DNA from: Betaproteobacteria bacterium
Lineage (GTDB): Bacteria > Pseudomonadota > Gammaproteobacteria > Burkholderiales > Burkholderiaceae_F
Assembly (NCBI GenBank): GCA_016861185.1
Contig: BOKW01000010.1
Location: 100,296-164,295, forward strand
Direction of reading: 5' to 3'
DNA length: 64,000 nucleotides
The notes below the pieces were generated by a model, which saw only the letters and a list, made by a program, of their open reading frames with translations, did not search any database and was not told the origin of the DNA. Within the stretch, counting starts at the first letter, position 1, and every line of letters starts with the position of its first letter. A program made the translations under genes and the position numbers. This document shows positions 1 to 8,193 of the stretch, one piece after another.

Positions 1-2
1 GC

Positions 3-263
3 CTGCAGGACGAACTCGCGCAGCTCGAAGTCGAGGGCCAGTCGGGCGCCGGGCTCGTCAAGGTCGTGATGACCTGCAAGAACCAGGTGCGCCGCGTGTC
101 GATCGATCCGAGCCTGGTCGGCGACGACCGCGACATGCTCGAGGATCTGGTCGCCGCCGCGTTCAACGACGCCGTGCGCCGCGCCGAGGAGGCGACGCAG
201 CAGAAGATGGCGTCGATCACCGCCGGCATGCCGCTGCCGCCGGGATTCAAGCTGCCGTTCTGA
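3..263 (+). CDS. ybaB: YbaB/EbfC family nucleoid-associated protein (5' end missing)
   Basis: This is the C-terminal 86 codons of a YbaB/EbfC protein; the gene begins left of the window. The reading frame is open from base 3. It reads through the conserved core, with [18 protein letters not shown] followed by [18 protein letters not shown], and ends with the usual short glycine/proline-rich tail ([11 protein letters not shown]). The family forms small dimers that bind DNA and is normally encoded between dnaX and recR. recR follows 80 bases downstream here, which supports the call. The tail and end point look complete. The start and any upstream dnaX cannot be judged. Confidence 0.93.
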   Translation: MQDELAQLEVEGQSGAGLVKVVMTCKNQVRRVSIDPSLVGDDRDMLEDLVAAAFNDAVRRAEEATQQKMASITAGMPLPPGFKLPF

Positions 264-343
264 GCGGCGCGTCGCTCGACGCGCCGGTGCCCCCAAGGAA
301 GCTTGCCGTCGCGTCGCCCGGCGCTCCACGCTGAAGCAAGACC

Positions 344-946
344 GTGAAACTCGGCCCGACGCTCGACAAGCTGGTGGACGCGCTGAAGCGCCTGCCCGGC
401 ATCGGCCCGCGTTCGGCGCAGCGCATCGCTTTCCACCTGCTGCAGCACGACCGCGGCACCGCGGTCGCGCTCGGCGAAGCGCTGCTCGCCGCGGCGAACG
501 ACGTGCGGCACTGCGCCCGCTGCAACACGCTGACCGAGCTGGAGATCTGCGAAACCTGCGCGAACCCCAAACGCGACGCCGGCCTGCTGTGCGTCGTCGA
601 AAGCCCGGCGGACCAGCTGATGATCGAGCAGTCGCTCGCGTATTCGGGCCTGTACTTCGTGCTGCTCGGTCGGCTGTCGCCGCTCGACGGCATCGGCCCG
701 CGCGAGATCCAGATGGAACGGCTGCTCGCGCGCGCGACCGACGGGCTTGTGCGCGAGGTGATCGTCGCGACCTCGTTCACGCCGGAAGGCGATGCGACCG
801 CGCACTACATCGGCGAACTGCTGCGCGCGCGCGACCCGCAACTGAAGATCACGCGGCTCGCACGCGGCGTTCCGGCCGGCGCCGAGCTCGAATACACGGA
901 CGTCAATACGATCGCGCAGGCGATGCTCGACCGGAGAGCGGCATGA
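344..946 (+). CDS. recR: Recombination mediator protein RecR
   Basis: RecR (200 aa, normal length) works with RecF/RecO to load RecA at gaps. The order of motifs is typical. An N-terminal helix-hairpin-helix ([20 protein letters not shown]) comes first, then a four-cysteine zinc finger around residues 55-70 ([16 protein letters not shown]). A Toprim domain follows, starting near [15 protein letters not shown], with [11 protein letters not shown]. The start is a GTG ([10 protein letters not shown]); no strong Shine-Dalgarno is visible. The stop overlaps the next gene's ATG as ATGA, so the MAPEG gene is probably translationally coupled. Position directly after ybaB is the standard ybaB-recR pairing. 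Confidence 0.96.
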   Translation: MKLGPTLDKLVDALKRLPGIGPRSAQRIAFHLLQHDRGTAVALGEALLAAANDVRHCARCNTLTELEICETCANPKRDAGLLCVVESPADQLMIEQSLAYSGLYFVLLGRLSPLDGIGPREIQMERLLARATDGLVREVIVATSFTPEGDATAHYIGELLRARDPQLKITRLARGVPAGAELEYTDVNTIAQAMLDRRAA

Positions 947-1320
947 CCATCGCGTTCTGGTGCGTGCTGGCCGCCGGCCTGATGCCGTATCTGGCGACGA
1001 CGATCGCGAAGGCCGGCGGCGAGCGTTACAACAACCGCGACCCGCGCGCGTGGCTGGAACGACAGGAAGGCTTCCGCAAGCGCGCCGACAGTGCGCAGGC
1101 CAACGCGTTCGAGGCCTTCCCGTTCTTTGCCGCCGCGGTGATCGTCGCAAGCCTGACCGGCGCGCCGCAGGAGCGTATCGACGCGCTCGCGGTGATCTTC
1201 GTCGTCGCGCGCGTCGCGTATCTGGCCTGCTACCTGGCCGACTGGCACTGGGCGCGCTCGTTGGTCTGGTTGATCGGCTGGCTGTGTACCGTGACGATCT
1301 TCGTCAGCGGCGTGCAATGA
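943..1320 (+). CDS. MAPEG family integral membrane protein
   Basis: A 125-aa protein with about four hydrophobic segments: residues ~1-20, ~55-72, ~82-98 and ~105-123. It has the MAPEG-type signature between the first two ([35 protein letters not shown], quoted in part: [15 protein letters not shown]). The family includes eukaryotic glutathione/eicosanoid enzymes, but the bacterial members of this size have no settled function. I therefore assign only the fold. The ATG overlaps the recR stop by four bases, arguing for co-transcription. The start is fixed by that overlap. Confidence 0.82.
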   Translation: MTIAFWCVLAAGLMPYLATTIAKAGGERYNNRDPRAWLERQEGFRKRADSAQANAFEAFPFFAAAVIVASLTGAPQERIDALAVIFVVARVAYLACYLADWHWARSLVWLIGWLCTVTIFVSGVQ

Positions 1321-1330
1321 GACGCAGGCG

Positions 1331-2602
1331 ATGACGCTCACTGCCGTGCAGGGAATCGACCATCGCGTCGGCGCGATCGAGCGGCTGGTCGAGGCGATCG
1401 ATCTGCCGATCGGCCGCTGGGACGCGCAGCACCGGCTGACCTTCTGCAATACGCCGTACGTCAACTGGGCCGGGCGGCCGCGCGAGCAGTTGCTGGGCCG
1501 CACGCTGGAGGAGATCTACGGCCCGGCGGCCTGGAATGCCGCGCGCGAAGCGTTCGGCAAGGCGTTCGCCGGCGCGACGGTGAGCTACGAGCGCTTGCTC
1601 ACGCATCGCGGGGATCCGCCGCGTTGGGCACGCGTTCAGGTCTTCCCCGGCATGGACGCTGCTGGTCGCGTCGAAGCGGTCTACACGATCGCCTTCGACA
1701 TCCACGACGACGTGATCGCACGCGAAGCGCTGGAGGCCGCGCGCCGCCGGCTCGACCGCTTCACCGAGAACATTCCGTACCCGCTGACCTACGTCGACCG
1801 CGACTTCCGGCTCTGCTTCGTGAACCGCGCGTACGTGCAGGCCACCGGCCTGAGCGCGGAGCAGTTGGTCGGCCGGCACATCGGCGAAGTGCGCGGAGCG
1901 CGCCGCTGGGAGGAACACCGGCCGTACTTCGAGCGCGCGCTCGCGGGAGAGACGGTCCACTATGCGCGCCTCACGGATCTCGCGCACCTCGGCCCGCGCT
2001 GGGTGCGGACGACCTATTCGCCGGACTTCGACGAGGCGGGTCGCGTCGTCGGCATCTATACGTCGACGATCGACGTGCACGAGCTGACGCTCGCGCGCCA
2101 GGCGCTCGAGCGCAGCGTGGAGCGCGACGCGCTCACCGACGTGCTGAGCCGGCGCGCGCTGATGGACCGCATCGACCAGGCGGTCGCGCGCTGCGCGGCC
2201 GAACCGGTCGCGCTGTTTTTCGTCGACCTCGATGGTTTCAAGGGCGTCAACGACGCGCTCGGCCACCGCGCCGGCGATGTCGTGCTGGCGGCGGTCGCGA
2301 CCGCGCTGGCGCGCGCGGTACGCGGCGAAGACACGGTTGGCCGCTTCGGCGGCGACGAGTTCATCGTGCTCGCGCGTCTCGGCGATCGAGCTGCCGCCGC
2401 TGCGCTCGCCGAGCACCTGCTCGATGCCGTCAGGCGCGCGCCGTGCGGCACGCACATCGGTGCGAGCATCGGCTACGCGCTCGCGCCGGCCGACGCCGAC
2501 ACCGCTTTTGAGCTGGTGCGTCAGGCCGATGATGCGATGTACGCCGCCAAGCGGCTCGGCGGCAATCGCGCACTGCATTGCACCGAGCCGAGGTCGCGAT
2601 GA
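1331..2602 (+). CDS. Diguanylate cyclase with two PAS sensor domains
   Basis: A 423-aa soluble signalling protein predicted to make cyclic di-GMP from two GTP. It has no transmembrane segment. Two PAS domains occupy roughly residues 15-125 (FCNTPYVNWAGRPREQLLGR) and 140-255 (CFVNRAYVQATGLSAEQLVGR). Both end in the usual PAC-type strands. The C-terminal GGDEF domain (~265-415) carries an intact catalytic RFGGDEF motif. An RGED sequence lies exactly five residues before GGDEF, which fits the RxxD inhibitory I-site, so product feedback is likely. No EAL or HD-GYP domain is attached. The ligand sensed by the PAS domains cannot be told. It starts 10 bases after the MAPEG stop and overlaps the next gene by ATGA. 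Confidence 0.93.
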   Translation: MTLTAVQGIDHRVGAIERLVEAIDLPIGRWDAQHRLTFCNTPYVNWAGRPREQLLGRTLEEIYGPAAWNAAREAFGKAFAGATVSYERLLTHRGDPPRWARVQVFPGMDAAGRVEAVYTIAFDIHDDVIAREALEAARRRLDRFTENIPYPLTYVDRDFRLCFVNRAYVQATGLSAEQLVGRHIGEVRGARRWEEHRPYFERALAGETVHYARLTDLAHLGPRWVRTTYSPDFDEAGRVVGIYTSTIDVHELTLARQALERSVERDALTDVLSRRALMDRIDQAVARCAAEPVALFFVDLDGFKGVNDALGHRAGDVVLAAVATALARAVRGEDTVGRFGGDEFIVLARLGDRAAAAALAEHLLDAVRRAPCGTHIGASIGYALAPADADTAFELVRQADDAMYAAKRLGGNRALHCTEPRSR

Positions 2603-3825
2603 TGCAAGGCACCGAACGAGGCGCGCACGGACCGCTCGGGGGGCTGAAAGTGCTCGAACTCGGCACGCTGATCGCGGGGCCCTTCGCCGCGCGCATGTTC
2701 GCCGAGTTCGGCGCCGACGTGATCAAGATCGAATCGACCGAAGGCGGCGATCCGATCCGCACCTGGCGCTACCTGCACGAAGGCACGTCGCTGTGGTGGT
2801 ACGTGCAGGCGCGCAACAAGAAGTCGGTGACGCTGAACCTGAAGGATGTGCGCGGGCGGGCGATCGCGAAGAAGCTCGCGCTCGACGCGGACGTGATCAT
2901 CGAGAACTACCGCCCCGGCGTGCTGGAGAAATGGGGGCTCGGCTTCGAGCAATTGCGATCGGAGAACCCGGCGACGATCCTCGTGCGGCTGTCCGGCTAC
3001 GGGCAGACCGGGCCGATGCGCGACAAGCCCGGCTTCGGCGCGATCGGCGAAAGCATGGGCGGCATCCGTTTCGTGTCGGGTCATCCGGATCGCCCGCCGG
3101 TTCGCATCGGCATCTCGATCGGCGATTCGATCGCGGCGCTGCACGGCGTGATCGGCGCGCTGATGGCGTTGCGCCATCGCGACGCGACGGGTGGACGTGG
3201 CAAGGGCGAAGGGCAAGTGATCGACGTCGCGTTGTACGAGGCCGTGTTCAACCTGATGGAGAGCACCGTGCCCGAGTACGACCGCTTCGGCGTCGTGCGG
3301 CAGCGTACCGGCGGCGCGCTGCCCGGCATCGTGCCTTCGAACACCTACACCTGCGCCGACGGCGAGGCGATCGTGATCGCCGGCAACGGCGATGCGATCT
3401 TCAGGCGATTGACGGCGGCCATCGGCCGAGACGATCTGGCGAACGATCCGACGCTCGCCCGCAACGACGGCCGCGTGCCGCGCACCGCCGAGATCGACGA
3501 TGCGATCCAGTCGTGGTGCAGCCGGCATCCGATCGACGACGCGCTTGCGCGGCTGGCGGCCGCAGACGTGCCGGTGTCGAAGATCTACAGCGTGGCCGAC
3601 ATGTTCCGCGATCCGCAGTTCGCGGCGCGGCAGATGATCGAGCGCACGCAACTGCCCGACGGCACGCCGCTCGCGATCCCGGGCATCGTTCCCAAACTCT
3701 CGGCCACACCGGGCGCGACGCGCTGGCTCGGGCCGAAGCTCGGGGAACATACGTACGAGGTGCTGCGTTCGCTCGGTCACGGCGACGACGAGATCGAGGT
3801 CTTGCGGCGCGACGGCGTGATTTAA
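2599..3825 (+). CDS. CaiB/BaiF family CoA-transferase
   Basis: A class III CoA-transferase (408 aa from the ATG that overlaps the cyclase stop; an upstream in-frame ATG at 2578 is less likely). The family moves CoA between organic acids through an enzyme-bound aspartyl thioester. The N-terminal LKVLELGTLIAGPFAARMFAEFGADVIKIE region (shown in part: LELGTLIAGPFAARMFAEFG) and the RLSGYGQTGP loop are canonical. The Asp in VIDVALYEAVFNLM is the expected nucleophile. The acid substrate is unknown. Genes of this kind often accompany NMT1/TauA-type ABC importers in Betaproteobacteria, and one follows here 57 bases downstream. Confidence 0.92.
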   Translation: MMQGTERGAHGPLGGLKVLELGTLIAGPFAARMFAEFGADVIKIESTEGGDPIRTWRYLHEGTSLWWYVQARNKKSVTLNLKDVRGRAIAKKLALDADVIIENYRPGVLEKWGLGFEQLRSENPATILVRLSGYGQTGPMRDKPGFGAIGESMGGIRFVSGHPDRPPVRIGISIGDSIAALHGVIGALMALRHRDATGGRGKGEGQVIDVALYEAVFNLMESTVPEYDRFGVVRQRTGGALPGIVPSNTYTCADGEAIVIAGNGDAIFRRLTAAIGRDDLANDPTLARNDGRVPRTAEIDDAIQSWCSRHPIDDALARLAAADVPVSKIYSVADMFRDPQFAARQMIERTQLPDGTPLAIPGIVPKLSATPGATRWLGPKLGEHTYEVLRSLGHGDDEIEVLRRDGVI

Positions 3826-3882
3826 CATCCGCGCGGGCCGGACACAGGACCGTCCCGACGCATGCATCCAAGGAGACGACTC

Positions 3883-4923
3883 ATGAGCAAGACGATCCGC
3901 CGTCGCGAGTTCCTCGCGACCTCGGCCGCCGCAATGGCCGCCGCCGCGCTTCCTTCGCTCGCAGCGGCGCAGGCGATCGAGAAGAAGAAGGTGACGATCG
4001 CGGTCGGCGGCAAGAACCTGCTGTACTACCTGCCGCTGACGATCGCCGAGCAGCTGAAGTACTTCGGCGCCGAGGGGCTCGACGTCGAGATCGTCGACTT
4101 CGCCGGCGGCGCGAAGGCGCTGCAGGCGGTGGTCGGCGGCAGCGCGGACGTCGTCTCCGGCGCGTTCGAGCACACGCTGAACATGCAGGCCAAGGGCCAG
4201 CCGATGCGCGCGTTCGTGTTGCAGGGCCGCGCGCCGCAGATCGTTCTCGCGGTCAGCACGAAGACGATGCCGGACTTCAAGACCGTCGCGGACCTGAAGG
4301 GCAAGAAGATCGGCGTCACCGCGCCGGGCTCGTCGACCAACATCATGGCGAACTTCGTGCTCGCCAAGGCGGGGCTGAAGCCGGCCGACGTGTCGTACGT
4401 CGGCGTCGGCGCCTCGCAGGGGGCAGTCGCGGCGATGCGCGCGGGGCAGATCGACGCGATCTCGAACCTCGATCCGGTGATCACGATCCTTTCGCGTGCG
4501 GGTGACATCAAGATCGTGTCGGACACGCGCGATCCGGCCGAGTCCGAGCGCGTTTTCGGCGGACCGATGCCGGCGGCGTGCCTGTACGCGCCGGTCGCCT
4601 TCCTCGAGAAGAACCCGAACACCGCGCAGGCGCTCGTCAACGCGATGGTGCGCGCGAACAAGTGGATCCAGCAGGCGGGCCCGTCGGACATCGTCAAGGT
4701 CGTTCCCGAGTCATACCTGCTCGGCGACCGCGCGATCTACATCGACGCGTTCCTGAAGGCGAAGGCGGCGCTGTCGCCCGACGGGCTGATCCCCGACGCC
4801 GGCTCGGCGACCGCGCTGCGAGCGTTGGCCAGCGTCGACGAGTCGATGGCCAAGGCCAAGCTCGATCTGAAGGCCAACTACACGAACGAGTTCGTCCGCA
4901 AGGCGCTGGCGAAGTACAAGTGA
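3883..4923 (+). CDS. ABC transporter substrate-binding protein (NMT1/SsuA-TauA type)
   Basis: A 346-aa periplasmic binding protein. The N-terminus has a Tat-like signal (KTIRRREFLAT followed by an Ala-rich hydrophobic stretch ending ...SLAAAQA), so cleavage is expected near residue 30. The body matches the NMT1/SsuA fold: LYYLPLTIAEQLKYFGAEGLDVE, AVVGGSADVVSGAFEH, VADLKGKKIGVTAPGSSTN and MRAGQIDAISNLDP-type segments. ATG 3883 is chosen over an in-frame ATG at 3862 because AAGGAG (3870-3875) lies 7 bases upstream of it. Substrate is unassigned: such proteins bind sulfonates, nitrate, thiamine precursors or aromatic acids. Confidence 0.9.
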   Translation: MSKTIRRREFLATSAAAMAAAALPSLAAAQAIEKKKVTIAVGGKNLLYYLPLTIAEQLKYFGAEGLDVEIVDFAGGAKALQAVVGGSADVVSGAFEHTLNMQAKGQPMRAFVLQGRAPQIVLAVSTKTMPDFKTVADLKGKKIGVTAPGSSTNIMANFVLAKAGLKPADVSYVGVGASQGAVAAMRAGQIDAISNLDPVITILSRAGDIKIVSDTRDPAESERVFGGPMPAACLYAPVAFLEKNPNTAQALVNAMVRANKWIQQAGPSDIVKVVPESYLLGDRAIYIDAFLKAKAALSPDGLIPDAGSATALRALASVDESMAKAKLDLKANYTNEFVRKALAKYK

Positions 4924-4953
4924 GGCGTCGGCCGTCGGCCATAACGACGGACG

Positions 4954-4978
4954 ACGGATCACGGATCACCGATCACGG
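4954..4978 (+). repeat. Short 7-bp tandem repeat in ABC operon spacer
   Basis: The 57-base gap between the binding-protein stop and the ATPase start contains the heptamer ACGGATC repeated about 3.5 times (ACGGATC, ACGGATC, ACCGATC, ACGG). A related run built on GTCCGCT/GTCCGCA/GTCCGTC occurs at 5801-5821 at the next gene junction. They look like slippage-generated simple repeats. No protein or RNA function is apparent. Confidence 0.7.
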
Positions 4979-4980
4979 AA

Positions 4981-5790
4981 ATGACCCCCGCGCTTTCGCT
5001 CGACAACATCACCTGCACCTTCGTCTCGCGCGACGCGCCGGGGCAGCGCTATACCGCGGTGCGCGACGTTACGCTGGCGGTCGCGCCCGGCGAGTTCGTC
5101 AGCGTGGTCGGGCCGACCGGCTGCGGCAAAAGCACGCTGCTGAACGTCGCCGCGGGACTGCTGGCGCCGTCGGCCGGCAGCGTGCACGTATTCGGCGAAC
5201 CGCTGGCGGGCATCAACGCGCGCGCCGGGTACATGTTCCAGTCCGAGGCGTTGATGCCCTGGCGCACCGCGCTCGACAACGTGATCGCCGGCCTGCAGTT
5301 CCGGGGCGTGGCCGACCGCGACGCGCGCCGGCAGGGCGAAGAGTGGTTGAGGCGCGTCGGACTCGGTGGCTTCGGCGACCGCTATCCGCACCAGCTCTCC
5401 GGCGGCATGCGCAAGCGCACCTCGCTCGCGCAGACGCTGGTGCTCGACCCCGACATCATTCTGATGGACGAGCCGTTCTCCGCGCTCGACATCCAGACGC
5501 GGCAGTTGATGGAGAACGAGGTGCTGGAACTGTGGGCCGCCAAGCGCAAGGCGGTGCTGTTCATCACGCACGACCTGGACGAGGCGATCGCGATGAGCGA
5601 CCGCGTCGTCGTGCTGTCGGCCGGACCCGCATCGCACCCGATCGGCGAGTTCGCGATCGACCTGCCGCGCCCGCGCGACGTCGCCGAAGTGCGCGTCGCG
5701 CCGCGTTTCATCGAGCTGCACAAGGCGATCTGGGACGTACTGCGCGAGGAAGTGCTGAAGGGCTACGAGCAGCAGAAGAGGGCGGCGTGA
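4981..5790 (+). CDS. ABC transporter ATP-binding protein (nitrate/sulfonate/taurine type)
   Basis: A 269-aa cytoplasmic ATPase of the SsuB/TauB class that powers the adjacent importer. Walker A is GPTGCGKST (residues ~42-50), the Q-loop lies in MFQSEALMPWRT, the signature is LSGGMRKR, Walker B is ILMDEPFSALD, and the H-loop is FITHDLDEA. All ATPase motifs are intact and length is normal. It is followed by a permease whose GTG overlaps its TGA by four bases, giving the order binding protein-ATPase-permease. Confidence 0.95.
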   Translation: MTPALSLDNITCTFVSRDAPGQRYTAVRDVTLAVAPGEFVSVVGPTGCGKSTLLNVAAGLLAPSAGSVHVFGEPLAGINARAGYMFQSEALMPWRTALDNVIAGLQFRGVADRDARRQGEEWLRRVGLGGFGDRYPHQLSGGMRKRTSLAQTLVLDPDIILMDEPFSALDIQTRQLMENEVLELWAAKRKAVLFITHDLDEAIAMSDRVVVLSAGPASHPIGEFAIDLPRPRDVAEVRVAPRFIELHKAIWDVLREEVLKGYEQQKRAA

Positions 5791-6662
5791 CGGATCCGTT
5801 GTCCGCTGTCCGCAGTCCGTCGGCCGGCCAGGCGATGCTGAAGTACCTGAAGCCCAACCAGAAGAACCTGCGCTTCTGGCAGCTCGGCGTGCTGGTCGCC
5901 GTGTTCGTCGTCTGGCACGTGCTGACCAAACCGGGCCTGATCCCGCCGATCTTCTTCGACAACGACCGGCAGGCCGCGTTCTTCTTCGGCGAGCCGATCA
6001 AGATCTTCGCGCGCATCTGGGACTGGTTCTTCGGTGTGCGCGACATCTACGGCCACCTGTGGGTGACGCTGCTCGAAACCGTGCTCGCGTTCGCGATCGG
6101 AACGGTCGCGGGCCTCGCGGTCGGCATGTGGCTTGCGCTGTCGCCGCTCGCCGCCGCGATCTTCGACCCGTACATCAAGGCGCTGAACTCGATGCCGCGC
6201 GTGATCCTGGCGCCGATCTTCGCGGTCTGGTTCGGGCTCGGCATCGCCTCGAAGGTCGCGCTCGGTTTCACGCTGGTCTTCTTCATCGTGTTCTTCAACG
6301 TCTACCAGGGCGTCAAGGAAGTCAGCCCGACGGTGCTCGCCAGCGCGCGCATGCTCGGCGCGAGCCAGCGGCAGCTTCTGCGGCACGTCTACCTGCCGAG
6401 CGCGACGAGCTGGGTGTTCTCTTCGCTGCACACGTCGGTGGGGCTCGCCTTCGTCGGCGCGGTGGTCGGCGAGTACCTGGGTTCTGCGCGTGGCGTGGGT
6501 TATCTGATCCTGCAGGCCGAGGGCACCTTCGACATCAACACGGTGATGGCCGGCATCCTCGTGCTCACCGCCTTCGCGCTGGTGCTCGATTGGGTCGTCG
6601 GCGTCGTCGAGAAGCGGCTGATGAAGTGGCAGCCGCGCTCAGGTGAAACCGAAAAACTCTGA
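5787..6662 (+). CDS. ABC transporter permease (SsuC/TauC type)
   Basis: An inner-membrane permease (291 aa from GTG 5787). About six hydrophobic segments are visible from LGVLVAVFVVWHVL to VLTAFALVLDWVVGVV. The EAA-type loop that contacts the ATPase is present around KEVSPTVLASARMLGASQ. The GTG start has a good AGAGGG site at 5777-5782 and a 4-base overlap with the ATPase stop. An alternative ATG at 5835 would remove 16 residues (VTDPLSAVRSPSAGQA) encoded partly by the heptamer repeat. Homologs usually begin closer to the later start, so the N-terminus is uncertain. It completes the three-gene importer. Confidence 0.92.
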   Translation: MTDPLSAVRSPSAGQAMLKYLKPNQKNLRFWQLGVLVAVFVVWHVLTKPGLIPPIFFDNDRQAAFFFGEPIKIFARIWDWFFGVRDIYGHLWVTLLETVLAFAIGTVAGLAVGMWLALSPLAAAIFDPYIKALNSMPRVILAPIFAVWFGLGIASKVALGFTLVFFIVFFNVYQGVKEVSPTVLASARMLGASQRQLLRHVYLPSATSWVFSSLHTSVGLAFVGAVVGEYLGSARGVGYLILQAEGTFDINTVMAGILVLTAFALVLDWVVGVVEKRLMKWQPRSGETEKL

Positions 6663-6759
6663 CCCCATTTCGTTCGATCAGGTTATGGCTTGGCAGGTAG
6701 CATCGGCCGGTGGAATCGCCGCAACGTGACGCGCCGACGAGTGCGCCGAAGGGACGAAC

Positions 6760-8187
6760 GTGACGACGACCGCTGAATCGTGGCAAATGCAGACGCCGGT
6801 CACGCCGTTCTGGCGGCGTATGCCGAAGTTCTTCCTGTTTCCGGCGGCGCGTGCGCCGATGATCCGTATCGCGGTCGGCGGTCTGGCCTACGGGGTCGGC
6901 GGCTGGGTGTTCGGGCGCAACCTGTTCACTTCGCCCGCGTTCGCCACGCTGTTCCTGTTTGCGGTACTGCTCGCGGTGTCGGTGTTCATCGCGCGCTACG
7001 GCTTCCTCGTGATCGAACGCACCGCGGCCGGCTACCTGCATCCGAGCCAGTATCCGGAGTTCGGCGAGCAGGGCAGTCCGTACCGGCCGTACAAGATGTT
7101 CCTGGTCATGATGGTCGTGCCGGTGCTGATCGGCATCGTCAGCGCGGTCTTCACGAGTCCGCTGCTGATGGTGCTGCTGTTCATCGCGTTCGCCGCGCTG
7201 CTGCCCGCGAGCACGATCGTGATGACGATGACCGACAGCTTCTTCGAGGCGGTCAATCCGGCGCGCGCGCTCGAGGTGGCGCGCAAGATCGGCAAGCCCT
7301 ACTGGGGGCTGTGCCTGTTCCTGCTGCTGCTGATGCTCAGTTCGCAGCAAGCGAGCGAACTGCTGATGCCCAGGCTGCTCGACCCGCAGATGGAAGCGCA
7401 GGCGAAGTCGATCGGACCGGGAACGGACCTGTCGGCGCTGGCCGGCGCGCTCGGCCGCGCGATGGCCACCGCCTTCTTCATCGCCGGCTTCGTCGGCAAC
7501 TACTTCTTCATCCTGATGTGCGTGCTGATCGGCTACGTGATGTATCAGTACGCCGACCGCCTCGGGGTTTCGGTGGTCGGCCCCGGCGAGGTCGCGACGA
7601 CCGGGCGCGTCAGCTCACGCGAACACCAGCGCCGCATGCGCGACGCGATGATCGGCCAGATGGTCGCGGCCGGCGAGATCCGCGAGGCGATCGACACGCT
7701 GAACGACGATCTGCGCGACCGGCCGAGCGACCTGGCGCTGCACGCGCGACTGCACAAACTGCTGCTGATCGAAGGTTCGGCGCCGCGCATCGAGGACCAC
7801 ACCGAGCGTTATCTGGAGCTGCTGATCAAGAGCGACAACGCCAAGGAGGCGCTGCCGCTGGTCGAGGAGGCGTACGGCCGCAAGGCGGACTGGGAGCCGC
7901 GCAAGCTCGAGCACGTGGCGCCGCTGGCGCGCGCGGCGCTCGAGGCAGGCAAACCGCAGCTCGCCGCGCAGCTGATCCGCGGCTTCGACAGGAAACACAG
8001 GATGCACCCCGACATCCCGCAGATCTACCTGATCGGCGCCAAGCTGCTGGTGCAGTCGGGCAACACGGCGCAGGCGCAGCGCATCCTCGAGCACCTGGTC
8101 GCCAGCTACGCGGAGAACCCGGTCGCGGCGGAGGCGAAGCGGCTCGCCGAGCGGCTTGCGCAGCTTGCGCAGCCGCGCAAGGCTTGA
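6760..8187 (+). CDS. Polytopic membrane protein with C-terminal TPR-like repeats, function unknown
   Basis: 475 aa starting at GTG 6760. Residues ~25-260 contain about six hydrophobic segments (for example FATLFLFAVLLAVSVFIARY, VMMVVPVLIGIVSAVF, FFIAGFVGNYFFILMCVLIG). The remaining ~200 residues are a soluble, alanine/leucine-rich helical region. That region resembles TPR or tetratrico-like helical pairs, including a PxxLALHARLHKLLL unit. I do not recognise a named family; DUF4013-like topology is possible for the first half. It converges on the rhomboid gene with only 6 bases between stops. That gene also has a helical repeat tail, so a shared membrane-proteostasis role is possible but unproven. 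Confidence 0.8.
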   Translation: MTTTAESWQMQTPVTPFWRRMPKFFLFPAARAPMIRIAVGGLAYGVGGWVFGRNLFTSPAFATLFLFAVLLAVSVFIARYGFLVIERTAAGYLHPSQYPEFGEQGSPYRPYKMFLVMMVVPVLIGIVSAVFTSPLLMVLLFIAFAALLPASTIVMTMTDSFFEAVNPARALEVARKIGKPYWGLCLFLLLLMLSSQQASELLMPRLLDPQMEAQAKSIGPGTDLSALAGALGRAMATAFFIAGFVGNYFFILMCVLIGYVMYQYADRLGVSVVGPGEVATTGRVSSREHQRRMRDAMIGQMVAAGEIREAIDTLNDDLRDRPSDLALHARLHKLLLIEGSAPRIEDHTERYLELLIKSDNAKEALPLVEEAYGRKADWEPRKLEHVAPLARAALEAGKPQLAAQLIRGFDRKHRMHPDIPQIYLIGAKLLVQSGNTAQAQRILEHLVASYAENPVAAEAKRLAERLAQLAQPRKA

Positions 8188-8193
8188 ACGTCG

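Noticed and set aside
3883..6662. Naming the importer as a taurine, sulfonate or nitrate system
   Set aside because: No desulfonation or assimilation gene lies nearby and the binding protein's ligand residues cannot be judged by eye.
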